A stretch of 9,819 nucleotides of DNA from Verrucomicrobia bacterium 12-59-8 (GCA_002279765.1 NCCR01000285.1:1-9819), one strand, 5' to 3'. Shown: positions 1 to 7,136, numbered from the stretch's first letter. Numbers and translations: made by a program. Notes: generated by a model from the sequence alone, not told the origin.

Positions 1-115
1 TCCGTTTTTGCCCATGGACAGGCGTACACGCTTTGGCCCCACGCGGCTGACTGAGGACAGTCAGCCCTACCTACCCAGCCGATGGTAGGGCGGGCTTGTC
101 CTCAAGCCGCCGTCG
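1..115. repeat. REPIN-like element, copy 1 (may extend beyond the window)
   Basis: This is the first of two near-identical units of about 114 bp. It contains two hairpins in opposite orientation. Hairpin A (45-66) has a perfect 9-bp stem with loop AGGA. Hairpin B (93-108) has a 6-bp stem with loop TCCT, extended by GGC/GCC with one bulged G. Between them CCCTACC (65-71) pairs with GGTAGGG (84-90). Read outward-in, each half is GGTAGGGC followed by a stem with a TCCT loop, so each half looks like a GTAG-type REP and the pair like a REPIN. The unit lies immediately 3' of the TolC-like gene, a typical REP position. The family assignment is inferred from structure; no RAYT transposase is present in the window. 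Confidence 0.75.
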
Positions 116-133
116 TGCGTCAGGCTGGTGGGC

Positions 134-247
134 TCCGTTTTTGGCCATGGACAGGCGTACCTGCTTTGGCCTCACGCGGCTGACTGAGGACAGTCAGCCC
201 TACCTGCCCAGCGCCGGTAGGGCGGGCTTGTCCTCAAGCCGCCGTCG
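134..247. repeat. REPIN-like element, copy 2
   Basis: This second copy matches copy 1 over its whole length with a few substitutions and a small difference in the centre. An 18-bp spacer separates the two. Hairpin A is at 178-199 (loop AGGA) and hairpin B at 225-240 (loop TCCT). The pairing arms CCCTACC (198-204) and GGTAGGG (216-222) are kept although the sequence between them differs, which argues that the structure is what is conserved. The unit ends about 45 bp from the stop codon of the TolC-like gene, where no U-tract terminator is visible, so the hairpins may protect or end that transcript. Confidence 0.75.
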
Positions 248-290
248 GGCTGCCCCACGCTCCCTTTCCAGCCCGCCCTTCCGCTCGCGC

Positions 291-1841
291 TCAATTCTTC
301 GCGGCGATGGCGGCGCGGTAGTTGGCGTGGGCGCGGAAGTACTCGGCCTGCGCTTCGACTTCGAGGACTTTGGCGTCAAAGCTGGCTTGCTCACGGATCT
401 GCAGCGCGAGCAGGTCGGTGGCGCCTTGCTTGAGGCGTTCGCTTTCGGCGTTGGCCAGTTGCTGCGCCAGGTCCACATTCCGCCGGGTCTGCCGCAGCAC
501 TTCATCCGCCGCGAGCAGGGCGCTGTGGGCGTCCCGCACGTCGGCCACGATGCGTTCGCGGGCAAAGCGCAGCTCCTGGTTCAGGCGGTCGATCTGCGCC
601 TCGGCCAAATCCACGCGGCCTTGGGCTTCACGGCGCTGCAGCGGCAGCTTGAACTCGATCTTCGCCTCGACCCCGGTGCGCTCGATGTCGCGCGGGGTGC
701 TCCCATTCAGGCCCTGGGCGGCCTGCACGCCCACCTCCAGGCTGGGCAGCAGGTTGTTCTTGGCCAGGCGGTGGTCGATGGCGCTTTTCTCCAGCGTGAG
801 GGCGATGCGGCGCATCTCCGGGCGCTCGATCACGGCCTTGGCGATGTCCACCGTGAGCTGCGCCCCTCCCGGGTGCGTGTGTGCGGGAAAGGCGGCGGGC
901 ACCCGCGCGCGCGGGGCCAGGATGGGCTCGGCGCTGCGCAGATCGCGGTAAAAGAGGGAGAGCTCGATGGTGGTGGCCTGCAGCCGGCGGCTGGCCTGCA
1001 CCACGGCGATCTCACGGCTGACGACGAGGCGCTGATTGTCCACCTGCACGATGGGGGCTGAGGCTCCGTTTTTCACCTGTTCGGCGATGGCCGAGTCGCG
1101 CTCCTTCGCCACGCGCAGCAGAGACTCCGTGATGGCGAGGCGCTGCCCTGCCGCCAGCCACCCATAATAGGAAATGGTAGCCGCGCGAATGAAGTCCAGG
1201 TACTGCCGCAGGATGATGGGGTCCGCCAGCTCCTGGTCGATCTGCGCCTGCCACAGCGTGGCGCGGCGGCGGTCGATGGTGCCATCCCGCAGCAGCGGGA
1301 TGCGAAAGCCCAGGATGCCCTGGCCGTCCACCCCGGTGCGTTCCTTGTTGTAGTTGGGCAGGAAGCCGCTGCTGAGGCGGTAGCCGCCATACACGCTGCC
1401 GCCCCAGCGGCTGAGCGGCTGCTCCAGCGTGGCGTAGCCGGTCTGGCCGTCGTAGTACCCGGCGGGGGCAAAGGTGCTGCCCGCATTGAGGTTCAGGTCA
1501 AAGGCCCCCAGCGCCTGGCGCGCGCGCCCGTTGGCGATGTCCTGCTCGATCATGGCCGCGAGGTAGGGCGGGTACTGCGTCTGCACGCTCTGCAGCACCT
1601 CCGTGAGCAGCAGCGGGCGGGTTTTTTCAGATTTCTCCGGCGCAGCCTCCAGCCCGGCAAAGGGCAGCATCAGCGCCACCATGGCGGCGCGGCAGCGGTG
1701 CAGGGGCTGCAGGTCAGGGCGCGGCCTCCGGGCCGGGGCCGGGGTCATGTTCAGGTGCGTGGTCGGGGTCGTTCGGGTCGGTGTCATGTTCAGGGGCATC
1801 TTCAGGGTCGTCTTCAGCTTCAGGGTCAGTTTTAAAATCAT
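291..1841 (-). CDS. TolC-family outer-membrane efflux/secretion channel
   Basis: The gene encodes a 516-aa outer-membrane factor, the exit duct of a tripartite exporter. Two OEP-type repeats are recognisable at about residues 78-300 and 330-516, each with long amphipathic helices. The end of the second shows the typical pattern (about 465-512: RLKQGATDLLAL, then a run of Ala/Glu-rich helix). The ATG at 1841 overlaps the stop of the upstream fusion-protein gene as ATGA, which suggests translational coupling. Residues 1-45 are a low-complexity Lys/Thr/Pro leader, and the hydrophobic signal core lies near residues 52-66 (AAMVALMLPFAGLEA), so starts at M15, M19 or M32 are also possible. It is the last gene of the ABC-HlyD-TolC operon. 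Family is clear; the substrate is unknown. Confidence 0.88.
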   Translation of the reverse strand: MILKLTLKLKTTLKMPLNMTPTRTTPTTHLNMTPAPARRPRPDLQPLHRCRAAMVALMLPFAGLEAAPEKSEKTRPLLLTEVLQSVQTQYPPYLAAMIEQDIANGRARQALGAFDLNLNAGSTFAPAGYYDGQTGYATLEQPLSRWGGSVYGGYRLSSGFLPNYNKERTGVDGQGILGFRIPLLRDGTIDRRRATLWQAQIDQELADPIILRQYLDFIRAATISYYGWLAAGQRLAITESLLRVAKERDSAIAEQVKNGASAPIVQVDNQRLVVSREIAVVQASRRLQATTIELSLFYRDLRSAEPILAPRARVPAAFPAHTHPGGAQLTVDIAKAVIERPEMRRIALTLEKSAIDHRLAKNNLLPSLEVGVQAAQGLNGSTPRDIERTGVEAKIEFKLPLQRREAQGRVDLAEAQIDRLNQELRFARERIVADVRDAHSALLAADEVLRQTRRNVDLAQQLANAESERLKQGATDLLALQIREQASFDAKVLEVEAQAEYFRAHANYRAAIAAKN

Positions 1842-3193
1842 TTCTTCGTGGGGTCGAGCTTGCCGTCGGCGTTGGAGTTCACCGCCGGGAAGCCATTGAT
1901 CTGCCGCCACAGCTCAAACCACAGCGGCACTTCGTCCAGCAGGATCCACGCATTGGCGCGCGTGCCCTGCCGCAGCCAGCGCTCGCGGTCTGGCCAGCCC
2001 ACGGTCACGGGGCCCTGGCCGTTGCCACGGTCCACCACGTCATCCGCCGGGCCGATGAGCACACGGAAGCGCCCCTGGCCGTCATCGCTCGCATCGACAA
2101 ACACCACCTCCCCGCCAAAGGTGCCGATGGCCAACTGCGGCCAGCCGATGGTCTGCACCGCAGGCCAGCCCTCAAACGCCAGGCGCACCGGACTGCCGGG
2201 CGTGACGACGCCGCCCACCTCTTTCCGCGCATGCACCAGCGGCATGTCATTGCCGTCCACCCACACCTCCACATTGCGGCTGTCGCTCTCAGGAATGATC
2301 ACGCAGATCAGCGAGCCGGGCCGCAGGTACGTACCGTCCGTCACCGCCACCTGCAGCACGATGCCATCACGCGGGGCGTCCACGATCTGGCGCAGGTTTT
2401 GATTGATCTGCACATCGATCACCGAGAGGTCGCGCTCCGCCGTGGCCACCTCCCCCAGCGCGCTGCCTTTGGACGCGTGGATGCTGGCGATCAGCGCATC
2501 CATGTCATTGCCCGTGCGCTTCAGCGCCGCCTCGGCAGACTTCAGGTCCGCGCTCGTCGCATCCCGCTGCAGCGTGGCCAGCTCCATGCTGCGCTGGGAT
2601 TCAAGCTGCTTGCTGAAAAGCTCCTGCGTGCGTGCGTGGTTGAGCTGCGCCGTCTCCGCCGCGATCTTCGCGCCCGCCACCCGCTGCTGCGCGCCATCGA
2701 TGGCCTGCGCCTTCGCCAGCTCCTGCTGCGTGATCTGCGCCGTGAGAGACTCCACCCGCCCCTGCGCAAAGTCACGCCGGCTCTCGATGGCCTCGCGCTG
2801 CGCCTTCAGGTTGTTGATCAGGTTGGGGTCATTGTCCTGGATCTCGATGATCAGCTCCCCCTTCTTCACACGCTGCCCTTCCACCACATGGAGATTGCGC
2901 ACGCGGCCGGAGACCTGCGCCTCCACGTTCACCCGGCGGTCCAGCGGATTGAAGGCGATCACCCGCCCCGCCCCGGCCACAAACTGCCGCCACGGCAGAA
3001 ACAGCAGCGCCAGCACCAGCACCACAAAGCCGGTGAGCAGCAGACGGCTGAAGAGGCGGGTGAAGCGCACCGGACTGGCCAGGCTCAGCGCCGGCAGCGG
3101 CGGTGCAGGGGAAAAAGCAGCGGAAAGGGGAGGGGGGGAAGGATTCATGAAAGCAGGCGTGAGTAAGTAAGAGTCGTCAGCAAGGAGGGGCAT
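1838..3193 (-). CDS. HlyD/EmrA-type periplasmic adaptor (membrane fusion protein)
   Basis: This 451-aa adaptor should bridge the inner-membrane ABC protein and the TolC-like channel. A short Pro-rich cytoplasmic N-terminus precedes one membrane segment (about 51-67). Then come a first lipoyl half-motif (about 86-122, VSGRVRNLHVVEGQRVKKGE), a long Ala/Gln/Glu-rich coiled-coil hairpin (about 125-268), the second lipoyl half (about 270-300, APRDGIVLQVAVTDGTYLRP) and a beta-barrel/C-terminal region. The ATG at 3193 shares one base with the upstream stop (TGATG), which favours it. An ATG at 3148 (MNPSPPPL) is the alternative; neither has a convincing SD sequence. The 3' end overlaps the tolC-like start by 4 bases. 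Its length and layout are normal for the family. Confidence 0.88.
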   Translation of the reverse strand: MPLLADDSYLLTPAFMNPSPPPLSAAFSPAPPLPALSLASPVRFTRLFSRLLLTGFVVLVLALLFLPWRQFVAGAGRVIAFNPLDRRVNVEAQVSGRVRNLHVVEGQRVKKGELIIEIQDNDPNLINNLKAQREAIESRRDFAQGRVESLTAQITQQELAKAQAIDGAQQRVAGAKIAAETAQLNHARTQELFSKQLESQRSMELATLQRDATSADLKSAEAALKRTGNDMDALIASIHASKGSALGEVATAERDLSVIDVQINQNLRQIVDAPRDGIVLQVAVTDGTYLRPGSLICVIIPESDSRNVEVWVDGNDMPLVHARKEVGGVVTPGSPVRLAFEGWPAVQTIGWPQLAIGTFGGEVVFVDASDDGQGRFRVLIGPADDVVDRGNGQGPVTVGWPDRERWLRQGTRANAWILLDEVPLWFELWRQINGFPAVNSNADGKLDPTKK

Positions 3194-5391
3194 CAGGCAG
3201 CGGCAGGTGGCGGAGTGCCGCCATTGCTCAGGCGGCACGGCGCCAGCTCAATGATCTGGCCGCAGCGCGCGCTGACCTGGGAATCGCGCGTAGTCACCAC
3301 CACCGTCCACGGCAGCGACTTGTCCAGGATGGCGGCAGAGAGCACGGCAAAGGAGGCATCGTCCATGTTGTCCAGCAGCTCATCGATCAGCAGCAGGCGT
3401 GGCCGCTGCGCCAGAGCGCGGGCCAGCAGCAGGCGCATGCGTTGATTTCCCGAAAGCGGAGCCCCGCCGATCTTGAGCCGCAGGCCCAGACCCTCCGGCC
3501 GCGCCAGCAGCACATCCAGCAGGCCCACCTGCCGCAGCGCCGCGCGGACCTCATCCATGCCGATGTCGCAGCGGCCCAGGCGCAGATTTTCCACCACCGT
3601 AGCGCCCATGATCTCGTCCCGGCGCAGTAGCTGCGTGCTCTCCCGCAGAGCCTCCAGATCCCAGCTCCGCAGGTCCACCCCGTCGATCGTGACAAAGCCA
3701 CCCGTCGGCTCCCGCAGGCCAAAGAGAATGTCCAGCAGCGAGCTCGCCCCCGCACCATGCGGGCCCACCACCGCCGCACGCGCCCCCGCAGGGATGCTGA
3801 AGCTGCGCCCACTGAAAAGCGGCGCGCCCCCCTGGTACGCGAAGTCCACCCCGCTGGCCACCACCGCCGCGCCGCCGCCATCACCGCCGCCGCTACCGCT
3901 ACCGCCATCACCACCACGGCTCAGCACCGGCTTCTCACCGCCCGTGCGCTCCGTTTCCAGATCAAAGACGTGGCCCAGCTTGTCCATGGCCGCCATCGCA
4001 TCGTACCAGGCCTCCAGTTTTTTGCCCAGCTTGGAGAGAGAAGCCACGATGCCGCTCATGATGATCTCACTGGCCACCAACTGGCCCAGCGTGATCTGCT
4101 GGCTGATCACCAGATACCCGCCCAGCACCAGCAGCGCCGCCGAGGCCACCACCTGCAGCGTCAGCATCCCCGCGATCTGCCGCATCAGCACCCGGAAGTG
4201 CCTGCCGCGCGCCATCACATAGCCCGTGCTCAGCTCATTGGCACGCTCAAACGCCATGCGGCTGCCGCCGGGGCCCTTGAAGAGAAACGGGAAATGCGCC
4301 ACCTCCTCAAACCAGTTCACCAAATCGTATTTCACTCGCGACTCCTCAATGCTCGTGCCCACCGCCCCGCGCCCCAGCAGCCACAGGCACAGGATGATCA
4401 GGATGAGCAGCACCGCCGCAAACAGCAGCAGCAGCGGATGGTACAACGACAGCAGCAGCATGCCGATGAGCCCGCCAAACACCAAGTTCACCCCATCCAG
4501 CAGCAGCAGAGAGGTGGACTTCTGCGCCGTCACCACATCCAGAAAGCGGTTCACCATCTCCGGCGCATGCACCTCATCATGCACCTGCGCCCGCACCCGC
4601 GGCAGGCGGTAGGCCAGATCCGCCGCCGCCCGCACAAAGATGCGGCGCTGAATCAAGTCCGACACATAAAACTGAAACCCCGTGACCACCGCCTGCAGCC
4701 CCAGACAGCCAAACAGCGCCAGCCCCACAACCACCAGCGCCTGCACAAACGGGCGCGACTGCCCGCCGAAAGCCAGATTGCTCACGATCGCATCCACCGC
4801 CAGCGGCACCGCAAGGTACAGCAGCGCCGAGAACACCGAAAACACCAGCAGCGTGCGCACCTCCCGCCGCTCCGCCAGCAGCAGCCCGAAGAAGCGCCGC
4901 ACCGGACTCACCGACCCATGCCCATGCCCGTGATCATGACCATGCCGCGCGCCATTCCCCGCCTGCGCCGCCGCGCTCATCTCCGCCGCCGCCCGGAGGC
5001 GATGTACCACGCCCGCCTCCACCACCGCATGCACCCCCGCCGCACCCACCAGCCGGGCCAGCTCCAGGCGCGACACCGTCACCCGGTGGTCCGGGTGCTC
5101 CCCCTCCGCCATGCGCAGACTGAACCAGCCCGCATGCGTGATGACCAGCCAGCGGCTCTCCACCTCGCACCAGAGCACCACCGGAGCATCCGCCTGCGCC
5201 AGCCACACCACCTCGCTCAGCGGCAGCCGCACCGCAGACACCTGCATGCCCGCGCCCCCCGCCGCCGCAGACAGCACCGCCAGCGGATCCCCCGGCACCG
5301 CCGGACCTCCCGGCGGCAGCGTGGCATGCTCGGCGGCCAGACGCGCACGCTCAGGATCCAGATCACTGCCGAGGATGGCAGCCAGCTGCAT
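3193..5391 (-). CDS. Type I secretion-like ABC exporter with degenerate ATPase site
   Basis: This 732-aa protein has an N-terminal domain (about 1-130) that resembles an inactive C39-peptidase-like domain, as in HlyB; no catalytic Cys motif is seen, so this assignment is tentative. A His-rich stretch follows (150-159, HGHDHGHGHG). The ABC exporter membrane domain spans about 180-450. A Gly-rich linker (493-508) leads to the nucleotide-binding domain. There the Q-loop (Q587), signature LSGNQ (646-650) and Walker B with catalytic Glu (LLLIDE, 666-671) are present. Walker A reads GPHGAGASS, with Ala549 where Lys is expected, and the H-loop position is Thr701. It heads the ABC-HlyD-TolC operon. 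The frame is open up to a TTG at 5439, but the extra 16 residues are Ser/Thr-rich and that TTG sits in a TTGACA, so the ATG at 5391 is preferred. Confidence 0.85.
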   Translation of the reverse strand: MQLAAILGSDLDPERARLAAEHATLPPGGPAVPGDPLAVLSAAAGGAGMQVSAVRLPLSEVVWLAQADAPVVLWCEVESRWLVITHAGWFSLRMAEGEHPDHRVTVSRLELARLVGAAGVHAVVEAGVVHRLRAAAEMSAAAQAGNGARHGHDHGHGHGSVSPVRRFFGLLLAERREVRTLLVFSVFSALLYLAVPLAVDAIVSNLAFGGQSRPFVQALVVVGLALFGCLGLQAVVTGFQFYVSDLIQRRIFVRAAADLAYRLPRVRAQVHDEVHAPEMVNRFLDVVTAQKSTSLLLLDGVNLVFGGLIGMLLLSLYHPLLLLFAAVLLILIILCLWLLGRGAVGTSIEESRVKYDLVNWFEEVAHFPFLFKGPGGSRMAFERANELSTGYVMARGRHFRVLMRQIAGMLTLQVVASAALLVLGGYLVISQQITLGQLVASEIIMSGIVASLSKLGKKLEAWYDAMAAMDKLGHVFDLETERTGGEKPVLSRGGDGGSGSGGGDGGGAAVVASGVDFAYQGGAPLFSGRSFSIPAGARAAVVGPHGAGASSLLDILFGLREPTGGFVTIDGVDLRSWDLEALRESTQLLRRDEIMGATVVENLRLGRCDIGMDEVRAALRQVGLLDVLLARPEGLGLRLKIGGAPLSGNQRMRLLLARALAQRPRLLLIDELLDNMDDASFAVLSAAILDKSLPWTVVVTTRDSQVSARCGQIIELAPCRLSNGGTPPPAAA
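3868..3915 (-). repeat. Simple-sequence tract encoding a Gly/Ser/Asp linker
   Basis: A GGC/GGT-rich tract inside the ABC gene encodes about 16 residues of Gly, Ser and Asp between the membrane domain and the ATPase domain. Such tracts can expand or contract in 3-bp steps without breaking the frame. The linker falls where exporters normally have a short, structured connection, so it may be a flexible insert. Confidence 0.6.
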
Positions 5392-5410
5392 CAGCGTCGT
5401 GGAAGAAAGA

Positions 5411-5439
5411 GAAGAGGAGGGGCAGGATGAAGGTGTCAA
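5411..5439 (-). promoter_or_regulatory. Weak candidate promoter of the ABC-HlyD-TolC operon
   Basis: On the minus strand a perfect TTGACA lies at 5439-5434. Seventeen bases further on is CTCTTC (5416-5411), a poor -10 match. If used, it would give a short leader before the ATG at 5391 and would exclude the TTG at 5439 as a start codon. The -35 match is clear; the -10 is not. Confidence 0.22.
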
Positions 5440-5837
5440 AATGGGGGAAATAATTCGTGTCTCTTACGCCCCCCTCGCACAGCCGGACGCACCCCCGACA
5501 CTCCAAAAAACAGCCCTGAATGTAAGCCTCCGCCAAGCCAGAAAAACCAAGCAAGGAATCTCAGCAGCCCCGCCTAAAGGATCCGCTAACCATCCCCACT
5601 CCACCACACCGTCCTCCCGCCCCCCCATGAAATCCAGAGGGTTGAGTTTCAGCCGCACTGGGTTCCCGCCACGCGCTGAAACGGCCTCAGGTATCTGGCA
5701 CAAGATCCTTAGTCTTGAGCGCTATATCTTAGGTTCAATGGGCTGCGCCGTTGTGGGGTCAGACTGGCCGCTGGTGCCATCCATGACCAGCCCATTTGGG
5801 GGCCATTGGGCGTACATGGCATTCAGTTTGAACACAT
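5440..5837. other. Gene-free region upstream of the ABC operon
   Basis: About 400 bp lie between the divergent ABC operon and the fic repeat arrays. Short open frames exist on both strands, for example a 79-codon minus frame at 5464-5703, but none has a recognisable domain, SD sequence or neighbour link. No RNA gene, clear promoter pair or terminator was seen. It probably carries the promoter of the minus-strand operon. Confidence 0.5.
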
Positions 5838-5909
5838 GGACAAAAAGCCGGACAGTCAGCCGGACAACATGGTGGACATAAATACGGACAAAAAATCGGA
5901 CAAAAACAG
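5838..5909. repeat. Six-unit 12-bp GGACA array
   Basis: GGACA begins at 5838, 5850, 5862, 5874, 5886 and 5898, exactly every 12 bp. Each unit is a constant GGACA plus 7 variable bases (for example AAAAGCC, GTCAGCC, ACATGGT). The unit after 5898 breaks the pattern (GTGAT at 5910). The constant/variable layout with strict spacing is what iterated protein-binding sites look like. A coding explanation on the minus strand (a CPxx or VRxx 4-residue repeat) is possible but less convincing. The array ends about 115 bp before the fic start codon. Confidence 0.8.
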
Positions 5910-5958
5910 GTGATATTTTGTCGGCTTTGGGTTTGTAAGCTCGTTTTACCAAGGAAAG

Positions 5959-6006
5959 TGCGCGCCATTAAAAATGCGTGCAAATAAAAATGCGCGCAAT
6001 TAAAGT
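5959..6006. repeat. Three-unit 16-bp TGCG(C/T)GC array
   Basis: Three imperfect 16-bp units start at 5959, 5975 and 5991 (TGCGCGCCATTAAAAA, TGCGTGCAAATAAAAA, TGCGCGCAATTAAAGT). Each is a GC-rich head followed by an A/T-rich tail. The third unit runs directly into the next 12-bp array at 6007 with no gap. The position just ahead of the fic translation start suits an operator or a transcription/translation control element. Confidence 0.7.
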
Positions 6007-6042
6007 GGACATTAATGAGGACATTGATGAGGACATTTGAAA
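6007..6042 (+). repeat. Three-unit 12-bp GGACATT array carrying the fic start codons
   Basis: GGACA recurs at 6007, 6019 and 6031, again every 12 bp, with units GGACATTAATGA, GGACATTGATGA and GGACATTTGAAA. The first two units each contribute an ATG in the fic frame (6015 and 6027), preceded by GTGG or GAGG. The repeat is therefore both part of the regulatory array and the 5' end of the gene. Because 12 bp is four codons, copy-number change here would not shift the frame. Confidence 0.75.
6017..6020 (+). promoter_or_regulatory. Shine-Dalgarno candidate that favours the fic start at 6027
   Basis: GAGG ends 6 bases before the ATG at 6027, good SD spacing. The upstream in-frame ATG at 6015 has only GTGG at a similar distance. 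This is the basis for choosing 6027, which shortens the protein by four residues. Confidence 0.5.
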
Positions 6043-7136
6043 CGACACATCCCTGGCTAAAGTTTGCCATCCGGCTCGGCGACATGCAGCCGGACTTCTG
6101 GCTGCTGCTGGGGGAGGCAGGCTCCAAGTGCGACCACTTGGCGCGCGTGCCGCTGCGGCCGGAAACCGCGCAAAAGCTCCACCAGCTCTACCTCGCCAAG
6201 GGCGCGGCAGCCACCACCGCCATCGAAGGCAACACCCTGTCCGAGACCGAAGTGCTTCAGGCCGTGGAAGGGCGGCTGCAGGTCGCCCCCTCCAAGGAAT
6301 ACCTCAAGCAGGAGGTGGACAACATCATCGCCGCCTGCAACCTCATGAGCACGCAACTCGCGGCCAGCCAAATGCCCCTGCTCAGCACCCCGCTGGTCAA
6401 AAGCTACAATGCCCAGGTGCTCAAAAACCTCCCACCCGAGGAGGACGTTGTCCCCGGAGAGTTTCGCCAGCACTCCGTGCTCGTTGGGCATGTCTATCGC
6501 GGTGCCCCACCTGAAGACTGCGCCTACCTCATGGACCGGCTGTGCGGCTGGCTCAACGGCCCCGATTTCAATCCCGCCTCCGGCAAACCCGGCATGGAAA
6601 TCGTCTATGCCATCATCAAGGCCGTGCTCGCCCATGTGTATCTCGCCTGGATTCACCCCTTCGGCAACGGCAACGGCCGCACCGCACGACTCGTGGAGTT
6701 TCACCTCCTCATGTCCGCCGGCATACCCTCACCCGCCGCGCATCTGCTCAGCAATCACTACAACGAGACCCGCGCCGAGTACTACCGCCAGCTCGACCAC
6801 GCCAGCAAGTCCGGTGGCGATCTCCGCCCCTTCCTCCTCTACGCCGTGCAGGGGCTCGTGGACGGCCTGCGCCAGCAGCTCCACTTCGTCTGGGAGCAGC
6901 AGTGGGACGTCACCTGGCGCAACTACGTCCACGAGCGCTTCCAGCACAAAAGCAGCCCCAGCGACACCCGTCAGCGCCACCTCGCGCTCGATCTCGGCAC
7001 CGTCCACGACTGGGTGCCCATCGCCACCCTCACCGAACTCACCCCCCGCCTCGCCAAAGCCTACGCCGCCAAAACCCCCAAAACCCTCCAGCGCGACCTC
7101 ACCGAAGCGTTTCTGCCGCTGAAGAAGCGGGGGTGA
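6027..7136 (+). CDS. Fic-domain protein with N-terminal inhibitory motif (class II-like)
   Basis: This 369-aa protein belongs to the Fic family, whose members usually transfer AMP or another nucleotide moiety to a hydroxyl of a target protein. The N-terminal region (about 1-60) is Fic_N-like. An inhibitory helix motif (S/T)xxxE(G/N) is at T63-G68 (TTAIEG), as in self-inhibited class II enzymes. The Fic core is around 95-245 with the motif HPFGNGNGRTAR at 210-221. His210 and Arg218 are present, but the usual Asp/Glu that helps bind Mg is Asn214 (codon AAC). The C-terminus (about 315-369) may be a winged-helix domain. The gene stands alone on the plus strand, preceded by repeat arrays; no separate antitoxin is seen. 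The target is unknown. An ATG at 6015 is the alternative start. Confidence 0.9.
   Translation: MRTFETTHPWLKFAIRLGDMQPDFWLLLGEAGSKCDHLARVPLRPETAQKLHQLYLAKGAAATTAIEGNTLSETEVLQAVEGRLQVAPSKEYLKQEVDNIIAACNLMSTQLAASQMPLLSTPLVKSYNAQVLKNLPPEEDVVPGEFRQHSVLVGHVYRGAPPEDCAYLMDRLCGWLNGPDFNPASGKPGMEIVYAIIKAVLAHVYLAWIHPFGNGNGRTARLVEFHLLMSAGIPSPAAHLLSNHYNETRAEYYRQLDHASKSGGDLRPFLLYAVQGLVDGLRQQLHFVWEQQWDVTWRNYVHERFQHKSSPSDTRQRHLALDLGTVHDWVPIATLTELTPRLAKAYAAKTPKTLQRDLTEAFLPLKKRG

Noticed and set aside
1..247. CRISPR array
   Set aside because: Only two units of about 114 bp with internal hairpins and an 18-bp spacer; no short regular repeat/spacer pattern or cas gene.
96..1061. Plus-strand frame of 321 codons across the REPIN copies and the tolC-like gene
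   Set aside because: It runs through a repeat element and is antisense to recognisable OEP sequence; no domain seen.
1781..3166. Long plus-strand open frame (461 codons) opposite the adaptor gene
   Set aside because: It is antisense to a clear HlyD-type gene; its translation is His/Arg/Gln-rich without domains, as expected from high-GC shadow frames.
3757..5430. Plus-strand open frame of 557 codons opposite the ABC gene
   Set aside because: Its composition (His, Arg, Gln, Pro) is typical of antisense to a high-GC gene, and the minus strand has clear ABC motifs.
5850..5861. The 12-mer GGACAGTCAGCC is shared with REPIN hairpin A (55-66 and 188-199)
   Set aside because: A 12-base match between two places in 10 kb is expected by chance, and the flanks do not match; no hairpin forms at 5850.
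5722..6127. Minus-strand frames through the GGACA array giving CPxx or VRxx four-residue repeats
   Set aside because: The repeats follow automatically from a 12-bp DNA period; starts are weak (one is TTG), no SD sequence, and one frame overlaps the fic start.
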